64,000 nucleotides of DNA from Hyphomicrobiales bacterium (GTDB taxonomy: Bacteria > Pseudomonadota > Alphaproteobacteria > Rhizobiales > Rhizobiaceae): contig UEIJ01000012.1 in the NCBI GenBank assembly GCA_900470195.1, forward strand, positions 1 through 64,000. The letters are read 5' to 3'. A program made the position numbers and the translations under genes. Every line of letters starts with the position of its first letter. Position 1 is the first letter of the stretch. Shown one piece after another: positions 26,501 through 34,419 of this stretch. Under the pieces are notes generated by a model. The model searched no databases. It was not told the origin of the DNA and was given only the letters and a program-made list of their open reading frames with translations.

Positions 26501-28716
26501 CGACGGCTGTCTGGGATGCGATCATCATCACGCACTCCGCGTTCAGGTTCATCGGCGTGCCATCCGCCTTCGAACAACAGATGATCCACGACGAGCTGCA
26601 GCTCTACGAGGACCTGCTGACCAAAGTTGAAGACGAGGACCGGGTCTCCCGCAAGCGGCTCGAGCGGCTGAAAGAGGCCTTGCAGGAGCGGCTGGAATCT
26701 CTCTCCACCCGCAAGGACGATCTTCTGACCATCTCTGAAATCGGCGTCGACCAGATCGTCGTCGACGAGGCGCAGGAGTTCCGAAAACTCAGCTTCGCAA
26801 CCAATATGTCGACGCTGAAGGGCATCGATCCAAACGGTTCGCAGAAGGCCTGGGACCTCTATGTGAAATCCCGTTACATCGAGACGAAGAATCCGGGCCG
26901 GCCGCTCGTGCTTGCCTCCGGCACCCCGATCACCAACACGCTCGGCGAGATGTTTTCGATCCAGCGCCTGCTCGGCTACGAGGCCTTGCGTGAGCGCGGG
27001 CTTCACGAGTTCGACGCCTGGGCGAGCAATTTCGGGGATGAACGCACCGAACTGGAGCTTCAGCCATCCGGCAAATACAAGCCGGTCAGCCGCTTCGCCA
27101 GTTTCGTCAACGTCCCCGAACTGATTGCTATGTTTCGGGCCTTCGCCGACGTGGTGATGCCGGAGGATCTTAAAGCGCACGTCAGGGTGCCGGAGATCGC
27201 GACGGGCAAGCGGCAAATCCTGACCGCCGCGCCAACGCCTGCCTTCAAAGCCTACCAGCAGATCCTCGAAACCCGCATCAAGGCGATCGAGATGCGCGAG
27301 GGGCCGGCGCAACCCGGTGACGACATCCTGCTGTCCGTTATCACTGATGGCCGCCATGCCGCGATCGATCTGCGCCTGGTCATGCCGGCAATAGATGACG
27401 AGCCGGAGAACAAGCTCAATCTGCTGGTCCGTAACGCTTTCCGTATCTGGAGGGAAACTTCGGAGAACAGCTATCGCCGCCCGGACGGCAAAGTCTACGA
27501 GCTGCCCGGTGCGGCGCAGATGATCTTCTCCGATCTCGGGACGATCAATGTCGAGAAGAGCCGCGGCTTCTCAGCCTACCGCTGGATCCGCGACGAGCTC
27601 ATCCGCATGGGCGTGCCGCCGTCAGAAATCGCCTTCATGCAGGATTACAAGAAGACCGAAGCGAAGCAGCGCCTGTTCGGCGACGTCCGCGCCGGCAAGG
27701 TCCGCTTCCTGATCGGCAGTTCCGAAACGATGGGCACCGGCGTCAACGCCCAGCTTCGCCTGAAGGCCCTGCACCATCTCGACGTGCCGTGGCTTCCGTC
27801 ACAGATCGAGCAGCGGGAGGGCCGCATCGTGCGTCAGGGCAACCAGCACGACGAGGTCGATATCTATGCTTACGCCACGCAGGGAAGCCTCGACGCGACG
27901 ATGTGGCAGCAGAACGAGCGCAAAGCGCGCTTCATAGCAGCGGCACTCTCCGGCGATACCTCGATTCGCAGGCTGGAGGACCTGAACGAAGGCCAGGCCA
28001 ACCAGTTCGCCATGGCCAAGGCTATTGCCAGTGGCGATGAGCGCCTGATGCAGAAAGCGGGCCTGGAAGCCGATATTGCCCGACTTGAGCGCCTGCGCGC
28101 CGCTCATGACGACGATCTCTTTGCTGTTCGCCGGCAGCTCCGCGATGCCGAGCGCGAGATCGAGACGGCAACCCGCCGTATCGGCGAAATCGGCCAGGAC
28201 ATCGAACGGCTGGTTCCGACCTCCGGCGACACCTTCACCATGACCGTGATGGGCAAGCCATACACGGAGCGGAAGGATGCCGGTCGGGCGTTGATGAAGG
28301 AGATCCTCACCGTCGTCCAGTTCCAGCAGGAGGGTGAAGTCCGTCTCGCCCGCATCGGCGGCTTCGATCTCGTCTATGAAGGCGAGCGCTTCGGCCGGGG
28401 TGACAACTACCACTATCAGACCCTGCTCCAGCGCACCGGCGGGACCCAAGAGATCGATCTGCCGGTGACCGTCACGCCGCTTGGTGCCATCTCCCGCCTC
28501 GAGCATGCACTCAGCGGGTTCGAAGAGGAGCGGGAACGTTATCGCCTGAGGTTGGCTGAGTACCAGCGGCGGCTTTCCTCCTACCAGTCGCGTCAGGGTG
28601 GCACCTTTGCCTTTGCCGACGAACTGGCTGAGAAGCGCCAGAAGCTGCGTGAGGTCGAGGAGGTGCTCGCCAAATCCGCTTGCGATGATGACGAAAAGCA
28701 AGGTATCGCGGCTTAA
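23575..28716 (+). CDS. Giant adenine methyltransferase - SF2 helicase fusion
   Basis: 1,713 residues from the ATG at 23575 (site AAGGAGA). Residues about 90-400 form an N6-adenine methyltransferase-like domain with the motif NPPF at 271-274. A large SNF2-like helicase follows: Walker A region VGAGKTMT at about 906-913, DEAQ at 1064-1067, and motif VI QREGRIVRQGN at about 1413. A C-terminal coiled-coil stretch (about 1500-1580) and a tail complete it. Such fusions are common on alphaproteobacterial plasmids and recall the methylase-helicase DarB of phage P1, which protects DNA from host restriction. Here an anti-restriction or DNA-processing role is inferred. It is the largest gene of the tra-box-led cluster. 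Confidence 0.85.
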   Translation: MPNDPFSLDPSGTLDMFGNTALSSGVGLGVTAFGDFAPETAPEPANDDDPDPTPPAPAPALPIALPQRSAPRRQGDRANFYLDDGEDRGLAASWKERARLSVAAILTANEIERHNIPVTREHQQRLIRFTGFGASELANGMFRRPGEVDFREGWDDLGSSLESAVSESDYSSLSRCTQYAHFTPEFIIRAIWSGLQRMGWRGGRVLEPGIGTGLFPALMPKAYRDSSYVTGVELDPVTVRIVKLLQPKARIIEGDFARTDLSPIYDLAIGNPPFSDRTVRSDRQYRSLGLRLHDYFIARSIDLLKPGAFAAFVTSSGTMDKADATAREHIARSADLIAAIRLPEGSFRRDAGTDAVVDILFFRKRKAGEAEGDQTWLDVDEVRPATEDEGAIRVNRWFAKHPDFVLGDHALTAGPFGETYTSRGRAGVDLEAALNAAISLLPEDRYDGESTEIDIDLEDELGEIVDLRPRDEKVREGSFFIDARHGLMQMVDGSPVEIKVRKGRSAEGIPEKHVRIIRKLIPVRDAVREVLKAQEQDHPWKDLQVRLRIAWSSFVRDFGPINHTTVSISEDTETGEVRETHRQPNLQPFRDDPDCWLVASIEDYDLETDTARPGPIFSERVISPPAAPVITSAADALAVVLNECGRVDIDHIAELLHRDSEAVIAELGDAIFRDPTDSSWQTSDAYLSGPVRTKLAAAEAAAALDPVFQRNVVALRQVQPADLRPSDITARLGAPWIPASDVVTFVKETMGAEIRIHHMPELGSWTVEARQLGYSAAGTSEWGTSRRHAGELLADALNSRVPQIFDTLKDADGERRVLNVVDTEAARDKLQRMKEAFQNWVWSDPDRTDRLARVYNDRFNNIAPRKFDGSHLNLPGASGAFVLYGHQKRGIWRIISSGSTYLAHAVGAGKTMTMAAAIMEQRRLGLIAKAMLVVPGHCLAQAAREFLALYPSANILVADETNFTKDKRQRFLSRAATAVWDAIIITHSAFRFIGVPSAFEQQMIHDELQLYEDLLTKVEDEDRVSRKRLERLKEALQERLESLSTRKDDLLTISEIGVDQIVVDEAQEFRKLSFATNMSTLKGIDPNGSQKAWDLYVKSRYIETKNPGRPLVLASGTPITNTLGEMFSIQRLLGYEALRERGLHEFDAWASNFGDERTELELQPSGKYKPVSRFASFVNVPELIAMFRAFADVVMPEDLKAHVRVPEIATGKRQILTAAPTPAFKAYQQILETRIKAIEMREGPAQPGDDILLSVITDGRHAAIDLRLVMPAIDDEPENKLNLLVRNAFRIWRETSENSYRRPDGKVYELPGAAQMIFSDLGTINVEKSRGFSAYRWIRDELIRMGVPPSEIAFMQDYKKTEAKQRLFGDVRAGKVRFLIGSSETMGTGVNAQLRLKALHHLDVPWLPSQIEQREGRIVRQGNQHDEVDIYAYATQGSLDATMWQQNERKARFIAAALSGDTSIRRLEDLNEGQANQFAMAKAIASGDERLMQKAGLEADIARLERLRAAHDDDLFAVRRQLRDAEREIETATRRIGEIGQDIERLVPTSGDTFTMTVMGKPYTERKDAGRALMKEILTVVQFQQEGEVRLARIGGFDLVYEGERFGRGDNYHYQTLLQRTGGTQEIDLPVTVTPLGAISRLEHALSGFEEERERYRLRLAEYQRRLSSYQSRQGGTFAFADELAEKRQKLREVEEVLAKSACDDDEKQGIAA

Positions 28717-28746
28717 TCCGCTCACTGGCGTCCTCGACCAGGTCGC

Positions 28747-29859
28747 CTATGTGTCGTTTTCGAGATACAGCCGGTAGCGCGTCGCCTTGCGCTCGCCGGT
28801 GCGCAGCAATGCGCCCTTGTCGACCAAGTCGGCAAGGTCGCGGGTTACGGTCGAAGGCGGAGCGCCGGTGATCGTGGCGTAGTTGCCGGCGCTCAAGCCT
28901 CCAGCGAAACCTTCGGGACCTTCGGCCAGCATGCGAAGAAGGACTTTCTCCTGTCGTTCATTCAGTGCACCACGCAGCCTGTCCATGAACCGCGTCTTTT
29001 CGATCAGGAAGCGGACCAGTTCGTCCGCGGATTTCTGGGCTTCGAGCGCCCGGTCCGCGAACCACGAGAGCCAGTCATCGATAACAAGTGTGGAACTAGC
29101 CGCCTCCAGCATCGCGTAATAGTCCTTGCGGTGTCGCAGCAGCGATTTCGACAAGGCACTGAAGGTTGGCGTCGAAATTGCCCGTGCAAGCGCGCTTTCG
29201 GCGATCGCTCGGCCGATACGGCCATTCCCGTCCTCGAAAGGATGGATGCTCTCGAACCACAGATGGGCGATGCCGGCACGGGTGAGAGCGGCAAGCGGGT
29301 CGGGTCCTTCGGGAGAGGTCTGTTCAAGCCATTCCAGAAGCCTGCCCATCTCGGCCGCCAGGCGATTGGATGGAGGTGCTTCGAAGTGCACGCGCTGGCG
29401 GCCGAATGCGCCTGAGACGATCTGCATCGGTTCGTCATGGCCGCGATAGCTGCCGATATCGGCGATGTCGCGGCGGCCGTTCATGACCATTCGGTGCCAT
29501 TCGAACAGCCGCTCCTCGGTGATGGGGTCAAGCGGGTGTCGATAGAGGTCCGCCATCATCTCGGCAATGCCAGCTTCGGCCGGCCTGCTGCGGAAAGCTG
29601 CAGCGGACATTCCGAGTTGCCGCCGAAGGGACGTTTGCACACTGTCGCGATCAAGGACTTCACCCTCGATTGCCGATGTGCTCAAAGCATCGGAGCTGAG
29701 CAGCTCGATCACGACCTCCTCACGGTCGTCTTTCCCCAGATGGCGTATGGTGCCGACGGCGATAGCCGCATTCTCGACGAATGCCTGCTCCCTGACCCGC
29801 AGCAGCTCCGGGTTCCATTCGAAATCCGGCCACTCCGCCAGTTCCCAATTCCATGCCAT
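28747..29859 (-). CDS. Fic-family protein with C-terminal winged helix
   Basis: 370 residues. An N-terminal DUF4172-like region carries the inhibitory helix TSAIEG (residues 61-66), so this is an autoinhibited class II Fic. The catalytic motif HPFEDGNGRIGRA is at 206-218 with the His and GNGR loop intact. After about residue 300 comes a winged-helix region (NYATITGAPPSTVTRDLADLV) able to bind DNA. It is convergent with the methyltransferase-helicase and divergent from the ParB-like gene. A dense inverted-repeat operator (29862-29914) abuts the start codon, so autoregulation is likely. Targets are unknown. Confidence 0.87.
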   Translation of the reverse strand: MAWNWELAEWPDFEWNPELLRVREQAFVENAAIAVGTIRHLGKDDREEVVIELLSSDALSTSAIEGEVLDRDSVQTSLRRQLGMSAAAFRSRPAEAGIAEMMADLYRHPLDPITEERLFEWHRMVMNGRRDIADIGSYRGHDEPMQIVSGAFGRQRVHFEAPPSNRLAAEMGRLLEWLEQTSPEGPDPLAALTRAGIAHLWFESIHPFEDGNGRIGRAIAESALARAISTPTFSALSKSLLRHRKDYYAMLEAASSTLVIDDWLSWFADRALEAQKSADELVRFLIEKTRFMDRLRGALNERQEKVLLRMLAEGPEGFAGGLSAGNYATITGAPPSTVTRDLADLVDKGALLRTGERKATRYRLYLENDT

Positions 29860-29861
29860 AA

Positions 29862-29914
29862 GCGATAAATCCCATATTTATCGCCCATAATGCCGCATTA
29901 AAGTGGGCGATAAA
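29862..29914. promoter_or_regulatory. Operator with three GCGATAAA half-sites before fic
   Basis: GCGATAAAT (29862-29870) pairs with ATTTATCGC (29876-29884). TTTATCGCCC (29877-29886) also pairs with GGGCGATAAA (29905-29914). The three half-sites begin two bases upstream of the fic start codon and cover the likely promoter. The obvious candidate ligand is the winged-helix tail of this Fic protein. Confidence 0.6.
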
Positions 29915-30216
29915 AGCGATTTGTTTAACTCATCGCCATAGGGCGGTTAAACGGGGCAGGGGCAAAGGAAAGAAGAAAAGGGAAAACCGGTCGCAGACCG
30001 GTCGACCCGTCGCCGCTGGCGCTCAACCGCCCCCTCCTCATCCCTGCCGGTCGTTCTCGCAAGGCTTCGCCCCGCTCGCCCTGACCGGCAGGGCCGCTCG
30101 GGCGCAGTTGCGCCGGTCTGCCCGCCCTGCGGTCCGGGAGATGTCTTCGGAAAGAACTGAAGGCGGACAAGAGCCGGCGATGTGCCGGTTCCGAAACCCC
30201 GGAAGGAGCAAATCTC
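29915..30216. other. GC-rich structured gap upstream of parB-like gene
   Basis: No gene seen. A strong nested fold is possible: GACCGGCAGGG (30083-30093) with CCCTGCGGTC (30125-30134), enclosing GGCGCA-GT-TGCGCC (30101-30114). It could be a leader structure for the downstream gene, or a terminator-like element. Confidence 0.4.
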
Positions 30217-32064
30217 ATGCAGATCCTCAAACTCGATCCCCGCGCGCTGAAGGACAATCCCGACGACGCGCGCCGTTCCAAGTCGTCGCCGCAGGCCGAC
30301 GCACTGCTTCTGGCGACGGTGAAGGCGGTCGGCATCATCCAGCCGCCCATCGTGTCGCCGCAGACGGATGGTGGGAACGGCTATATCATCCAGGCTGGCC
30401 ATCGCCGTGTCCGACAGGCGATCGCCGCCGGCCTCGAGGAAATCGAGGTGATCGTCCGCGAGGCGGCCAACGATAACGGCGCCATGCGCTCGATGGTCGA
30501 GAACATCGCGAGAGAACCTCTCAACGGGGTGGACCAGTGGCGCGGCATAGAACGGCTCGTTGCGCTGGGCTGGACGGAGGAAGGGATCGGCGTTGCGCTC
30601 GCCCTGCCGGTTCGCCAGATCAGGAAACTCAGGCTACTCGCCAACGTGCTGCCGGCCATGCTCGACCACATGGCGCTCGGCGACATGCCCAACGAGCAGC
30701 AGCTCCGCACCGTCGCCGCCGCGGCGCTCGACGAACAGAAAGAGGTGTGGAAGGCGCACAAGCCGAAGAAGAACGAGCGGGCGGACTGGTACAATATCTC
30801 CCGTGCGCTCTCGAAAACCCGCATGTATGCGAAGGATGCGAGCTTCGGTGACGATCTCGCCGCGGCCTACGGCATCGAGTGGGTCGAGGACCTGTTTTCG
30901 CCGGCTGACGAAGACACGCGCTATACCACCAATGTCGAGGCTTTCCTTGGCGCCCAGCAGGAATGGATGACCAACAACCTTCCGAAGAAGGGCACGATCG
31001 TCGAGGTCAACAACTGGGGTCAACCGGAACTGCCGAAGAAGGCCGAACGCGTTTACGGCAAGCCTTCGAAGTCCGACCATGTGGCCATGTATCTCGACCG
31101 TGACGGCAAGGTGCAGTCGGTTGCTTTCCGCATGCCGGAGGACAGGCAAGCGAAGGGCAAGTCCGGCGTCTCCGCGACAGGCGGGCAGGGCGATGTCCAT
31201 GACGGCAGGATCATCGACGCGCCGAAGCCGCGTCCCGACGTCACCCAGAAGGGCCATGACATGATCGGTGATTTCCGCACCGACGCACTTCACGAGGCGC
31301 TCGGCCGCGCGCCGATCGAGGACGATATGCTGATGGCCTTGCTCGTTCTTGCCTTCGCGGGCCAGAACGTCCGCGTCGATTCCGGCGCCAGCGACACCGT
31401 GTTCGGGCCGAAGCGGTTCAGGCGCCATGCCGCCCGCCTCTTCTCCGAGGACGGCAAGCTCGCCTTCGACATGGAGACGGTGCGCGTCGCCGCCCGCTCC
31501 ATGTTGATCAACGTCCTGTCTTGCCGCCGCGGCATGTCGAACAGCGGCGTCGTTTCCCGTATCGCCGGTGAAGCCATCGGTGCCGATGGGTACTTCACGA
31601 ACATGGGCTCGGAAGATTTCCTGTTGTGCCTGTCGCGGCAGGCACTCGAAGCGGCAGCGAAGGAGGTCAATGTCCTGCCGCGCCCAAAGGTGCGCGAAAC
31701 CCGTGCGGCTCTGGTCGACCACTTCAAGGAAGGTCATTTCGTCCATGCGTCGGCGCTCTTCGCGCCCGATCCGAACGAGGTCGCCGATCTGATCAGCCAA
31801 GCCGATACTCTCGACGATGAGGAAACCCAGGTTGACGCCGCCGAGAATGGCCTCGACGGCGCGCCCATTGAGGGCCCCGCGGTTAATGCGGAGACGGATG
31901 CAAATACAGGCGAAGGCGCTCCGGTTGGTGGGAGCGTCGTCGATGAAGGTGAAGCTCTCGATCCGTTCGAGGGTGAAGCCGATTTGCCCGACACGTCAGA
32001 CGATGCCCCCGAGGCGGCCGAGCGTGACGAGGAGCAGGAGGCCTATCGCGTCGCGGCGGAATAG
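30217..32064 (+). CDS. ParB/RepB/Spo0J-family protein, large
   Basis: 615 residues. The N-terminal ParB domain includes IQPPIVSP, the box QAGHRRVRQAI (GHRR at 61-64) and ENIAREPLN at 95-103, followed by a helix-turn-helix segment (TEEGIGVALALPVRQIRKL). The C-terminal about 400 residues are unusual, ending in a long acidic low-complexity tail from about 530. It is not the plasmid partition gene (RepB does that). Such ParB-like proteins are common in rhizobial plasmid accessory clusters and may be DNA-binding clamps or nucleases; the role is unknown. A strong terminator follows at 32096-32133. Confidence 0.82.
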   Translation: MQILKLDPRALKDNPDDARRSKSSPQADALLLATVKAVGIIQPPIVSPQTDGGNGYIIQAGHRRVRQAIAAGLEEIEVIVREAANDNGAMRSMVENIAREPLNGVDQWRGIERLVALGWTEEGIGVALALPVRQIRKLRLLANVLPAMLDHMALGDMPNEQQLRTVAAAALDEQKEVWKAHKPKKNERADWYNISRALSKTRMYAKDASFGDDLAAAYGIEWVEDLFSPADEDTRYTTNVEAFLGAQQEWMTNNLPKKGTIVEVNNWGQPELPKKAERVYGKPSKSDHVAMYLDRDGKVQSVAFRMPEDRQAKGKSGVSATGGQGDVHDGRIIDAPKPRPDVTQKGHDMIGDFRTDALHEALGRAPIEDDMLMALLVLAFAGQNVRVDSGASDTVFGPKRFRRHAARLFSEDGKLAFDMETVRVAARSMLINVLSCRRGMSNSGVVSRIAGEAIGADGYFTNMGSEDFLLCLSRQALEAAAKEVNVLPRPKVRETRAALVDHFKEGHFVHASALFAPDPNEVADLISQADTLDDEETQVDAAENGLDGAPIEGPAVNAETDANTGEGAPVGGSVVDEGEALDPFEGEADLPDTSDDAPEAAERDEEQEAYRVAAE

Positions 32065-32095
32065 CCGCACGCCTCACTTCCTTCCGAATGATGTT

Positions 32096-32133
32096 CCGCC
32101 GCCGGTGATCTCCACCGGCGGCGGTTTCGTTTT
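32096..32133 (+). terminator. Intrinsic terminator after parB-like gene
   Basis: A perfect 12-bp stem, CCGCCGCCGGTG with CACCGGCGGCGG (32096-32124), 5-base loop ATCTC, followed by TTTCGTTTTG. Confidence 0.85.
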
Positions 32134-32163
32134 GCCAGCCCCCCAAAACCTAGGAGAATTCGC

Positions 32164-32637
32164 ATGTCCGCGCATATCGCTTTTATGGCACCCATCGGTT
32201 CGATCATCGCCTGGACGGATGGCACGCCGCGCCCACCTGAACGCCATCGCAGGAAGCTGTCCGCATGGCAGACCAATAACAGCAGCGGCCGGCTGATCCG
32301 CAAACAGGACGAACGAGCTGCCGGCAACATCATTCTGCCGGCGAGCTTCACGCTTCATGAAGCCGACTATGGCGCTGGCGGCGTCATCGCTATCCGCGTT
32401 CACCGGACCTTCTCGCTGGAAACCAGTATGAAGTTCACGATTGTCGAGCGCCCTGCCATCGGCTGTTGCCGGGTCTTCGATCGGGCCGGGGAACATGCCG
32501 AACTCGTCCACCTCGCCGCCAACCGCCAGACTGCGGAGGAATGGCTGTCACGACACGGCTATCCTCATGCCGTGCTGGAGGTCGTCACTGCGGACGAGGT
32601 CGCAGCCGACGTCGTGGAAGGGAGGGCTGCAGCATGA
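32164..32637 (+). CDS. Hypothetical protein, 157 aa
   Basis: 157 residues from an ATG preceded by AGGAGAATT, directly after the terminator of the ParB-like gene. It is probably soluble; it opens with IAFMAPIGSIIAWTDGTPRPPERH and ends in a helical acidic region. Its stop overlaps the next start (ATGA), so it belongs to a four-gene unit 32164-34104. No family is recognised. Confidence 0.65.
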   Translation: MSAHIAFMAPIGSIIAWTDGTPRPPERHRRKLSAWQTNNSSGRLIRKQDERAAGNIILPASFTLHEADYGAGGVIAIRVHRTFSLETSMKFTIVERPAIGCCRVFDRAGEHAELVHLAANRQTAEEWLSRHGYPHAVLEVVTADEVAADVVEGRAAA

Positions 32638-33521
32638 GCACCAGCCCTGTCATGACCGAAGCCAATGATACCTCCCGATATCCGGAGGTCTCTTTTGGGC
32701 GATCCGCCGACGGGTTTCCGGTCGCCCGCTTGCACGACACGGCGTTCGCGATGTTGCCTAGCCGTGAAGGCCGGCACTATCTTGCCACTGGCTGGAAGAT
32801 CGCCCGGCCGTTCGCCGAGTGGCGGCGATCCGACTTCTACGGTCATTCCGGCGAACTCGCCGACGAGGCGGCGTTTCGTGCACGCGTGATCGAGAACGCC
32901 GAACATCAACGCGAACGGCAGGCACTTGGCCGCTGCGAGATCTTCACCCGTGTCCATACGCCCTGGGGAATGTCGCAGCGCACGATCGTCTATGCGGAGG
33001 GCGTCGAGTGCCATTCCACCGCCGGGCACGGCGGCTTCAAGCTCTCGGCTGAGCGCAACCGAAAGGTTCACCCGCTGCTGCGGTCGAAAGACGGCTTCTA
33101 TGAGGAGGACTCCGCTTGGGCGATCGTCGCGATCACCTTCCCCTTCCTGTTCACCGCGTTCGAACGCCGCTGCGCGGAACGGTCGATCAAGGATTGGTGG
33201 CCCGACGCCTGGGAAACCATCTTCGGCACGACCCTGGCGCCCGGTGAATCTCATGTGAAGGACCGTCGCGCTTTCGAGGCGGCCCATGCCGGTGACTGGA
33301 TCGTCATCTCCGCCCTTCGCTCTGATCATCATCCCGGCATGACCGAAGTGATCGCCACGCGCGGCGGGAAGCGGGAGCACAATACCGGGGAACGACGTTT
33401 TCTCGTGCCGTCTGCCGAATACGAACCGGGCCGTTTCGGCTTCGTCATCGATGTCGATCGTCATCGGTCCTATGACGGGCCGTCGAGCTTTGTCGTCTGG
33501 CAGGGGAGGGAGACATCATGA
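32634..33521 (+). CDS. Hypothetical protein (DUF7007-like), 295 aa
   Basis: 295 residues from the ATG at 32634, which overlaps the previous stop. It is Trp- and Arg-rich with several His (TRVHTPWGMSQRTIVYAEG, then SAWAIVAITFPFLF and DWWPDAWETIFG). The layout resembles a conserved rhizobial plasmid family listed as DUF7007; this naming is from memory and tentative. No membrane segment or known catalytic motif is evident. Its stop overlaps the next start, so it is translationally coupled. Confidence 0.65.
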   Translation: MSTSPVMTEANDTSRYPEVSFGRSADGFPVARLHDTAFAMLPSREGRHYLATGWKIARPFAEWRRSDFYGHSGELADEAAFRARVIENAEHQRERQALGRCEIFTRVHTPWGMSQRTIVYAEGVECHSTAGHGGFKLSAERNRKVHPLLRSKDGFYEEDSAWAIVAITFPFLFTAFERRCAERSIKDWWPDAWETIFGTTLAPGESHVKDRRAFEAAHAGDWIVISALRSDHHPGMTEVIATRGGKREHNTGERRFLVPSAEYEPGRFGFVIDVDRHRSYDGPSSFVVWQGRETS

Positions 33522-33892
33522 CCCGGTCCCCGGAACGTCAGGCGTTGCTTTTCCGGATGGAAGAGGCCCGCCGCCAGACTCAACGCCAGCTCGACATGAT
33601 CGACCGGCAGATTACCGCCAAGATGACGGCTCTCGTCCCGTCGCTCGGGCGGCGCCGAAGCGGATACCGGCGGGGTAAACCGCCCGCGCCGGAAGCCTTC
33701 CTCGCCCGCTATCGCTCCAGTCTGGCGGCGATCACCGCGGAACGGCAGCCGGAGATCGATGCTCTTGCCCGCAAGCTCGCGCGCCAGGAGGCGGCCATCG
33801 CCGCTTTCCAGGCGCGACCGGAATTCAATGCTTCCGCCCGGGGCCCGGAACGAGAATGTCGTCATCACCGTCGTGAGAGGAGCGCGCCATGA
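33518..33892 (+). CDS. Hypothetical coiled-coil protein, 124 aa
   Basis: 124 residues, starting within the stop of the previous gene (ATGA). Two long helices (EEARRQTQRQLDMIDRQITAKM and IDALARKLARQEAAIAAFQ) are separated by a basic linker, consistent with a small coiled-coil protein. The C-terminus is His/Arg-rich. It is the third gene of the 32164-34104 unit. Function is unknown. Confidence 0.6.
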   Translation: MTRSPERQALLFRMEEARRQTQRQLDMIDRQITAKMTALVPSLGRRRSGYRRGKPPAPEAFLARYRSSLAAITAERQPEIDALARKLARQEAAIAAFQARPEFNASARGPERECRHHRRERSAP

Positions 33893-34104
33893 GGCGCGTT
33901 GACGCCGAGCCGCTTCCACCTCTGACCGAGGAAGAGGTGAATGCCCTTCAGGATTATGCCGCCAGACACGGCCGCTCGTGGAAGCGCATCCTGAACCACG
34001 CCTGGATGGGCGAAGCGCCCCATGACGATGTCGGGATATTACGCCGACTTCGCAACACGCACGGCCCCACCTGGCTTGATCGTTACCGCTTGCCCAAACG
34101 GTAG
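33889..34104 (+). CDS. Hypothetical protein, 71 aa
   Basis: 71 residues, with an ATG overlapping the previous stop. The pattern LTEEEVNALQDYAARHGRSW followed by KRILNHAWMGEAPHDD suggests a compact three-helix fold. Similar short proteins are common on rhizobial plasmids. It closes the four-gene unit and converges with the PhnA-like gene. Confidence 0.65.
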   Translation: MRRVDAEPLPPLTEEEVNALQDYAARHGRSWKRILNHAWMGEAPHDDVGILRRLRNTHGPTWLDRYRLPKR

Positions 34105-34113
34105 CGCACCCCG

Positions 34114-34419
34114 TCAACGCTTGCGCACGAATTCCGTGCGCAGGACCAGCCCCTTGATCGCGTCGTGGCGGCAATCGATCTCTTCCGGATAATCGGTGAG
34201 CCGGATCGACCTGATGACGGTGCCCTGCTTCAGCGTCTGGCCGGCGCCCTTGACCTTCAGGTCCTTGATCAGCACGACGGAGTCGCCGTCGGCGAGAACA
34301 TTGCCGGATGCATCGCGGACTTCGGCTGCCTTCGCCTTCTCCGCGGCAAGTTCGGAGGCCGGCCGCCATTCCCCGGTTGCTTCGTCATAGACGTAATCGT
34401 CGTTGCTCTGGTCGCTCAT
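34114..34419 (-). CDS. PhnA/YjdM-like zinc-ribbon-less domain protein
   Basis: 101 residues from the ATG at 34419. The segment NVLADGDSVVLIKDLKVKG and later TVIRSIRLTDYPEEIDCRHD match the C-terminal PhnA domain (COG2824). The N-terminal zinc ribbon of full-length PhnA is absent, replaced by an acidic stretch. PhnA proteins were once linked to phosphonate use but their real role is unclear. It is a single gene on the minus strand. Confidence 0.8.
   Translation of the reverse strand: MSDQSNDDYVYDEATGEWRPASELAAEKAKAAEVRDASGNVLADGDSVVLIKDLKVKGAGQTLKQGTVIRSIRLTDYPEEIDCRHDAIKGLVLRTEFVRKR

Noticed and set aside
26194-27357. Minus-strand frame of 387 codons
   Set aside because: Antisense to the helicase core of the methyltransferase-helicase, whose motifs are all on the plus strand.
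30634-31800. Minus-strand frame of 388 codons
   Set aside because: Antisense to the ParB-like gene; no motif and no ribosome site.
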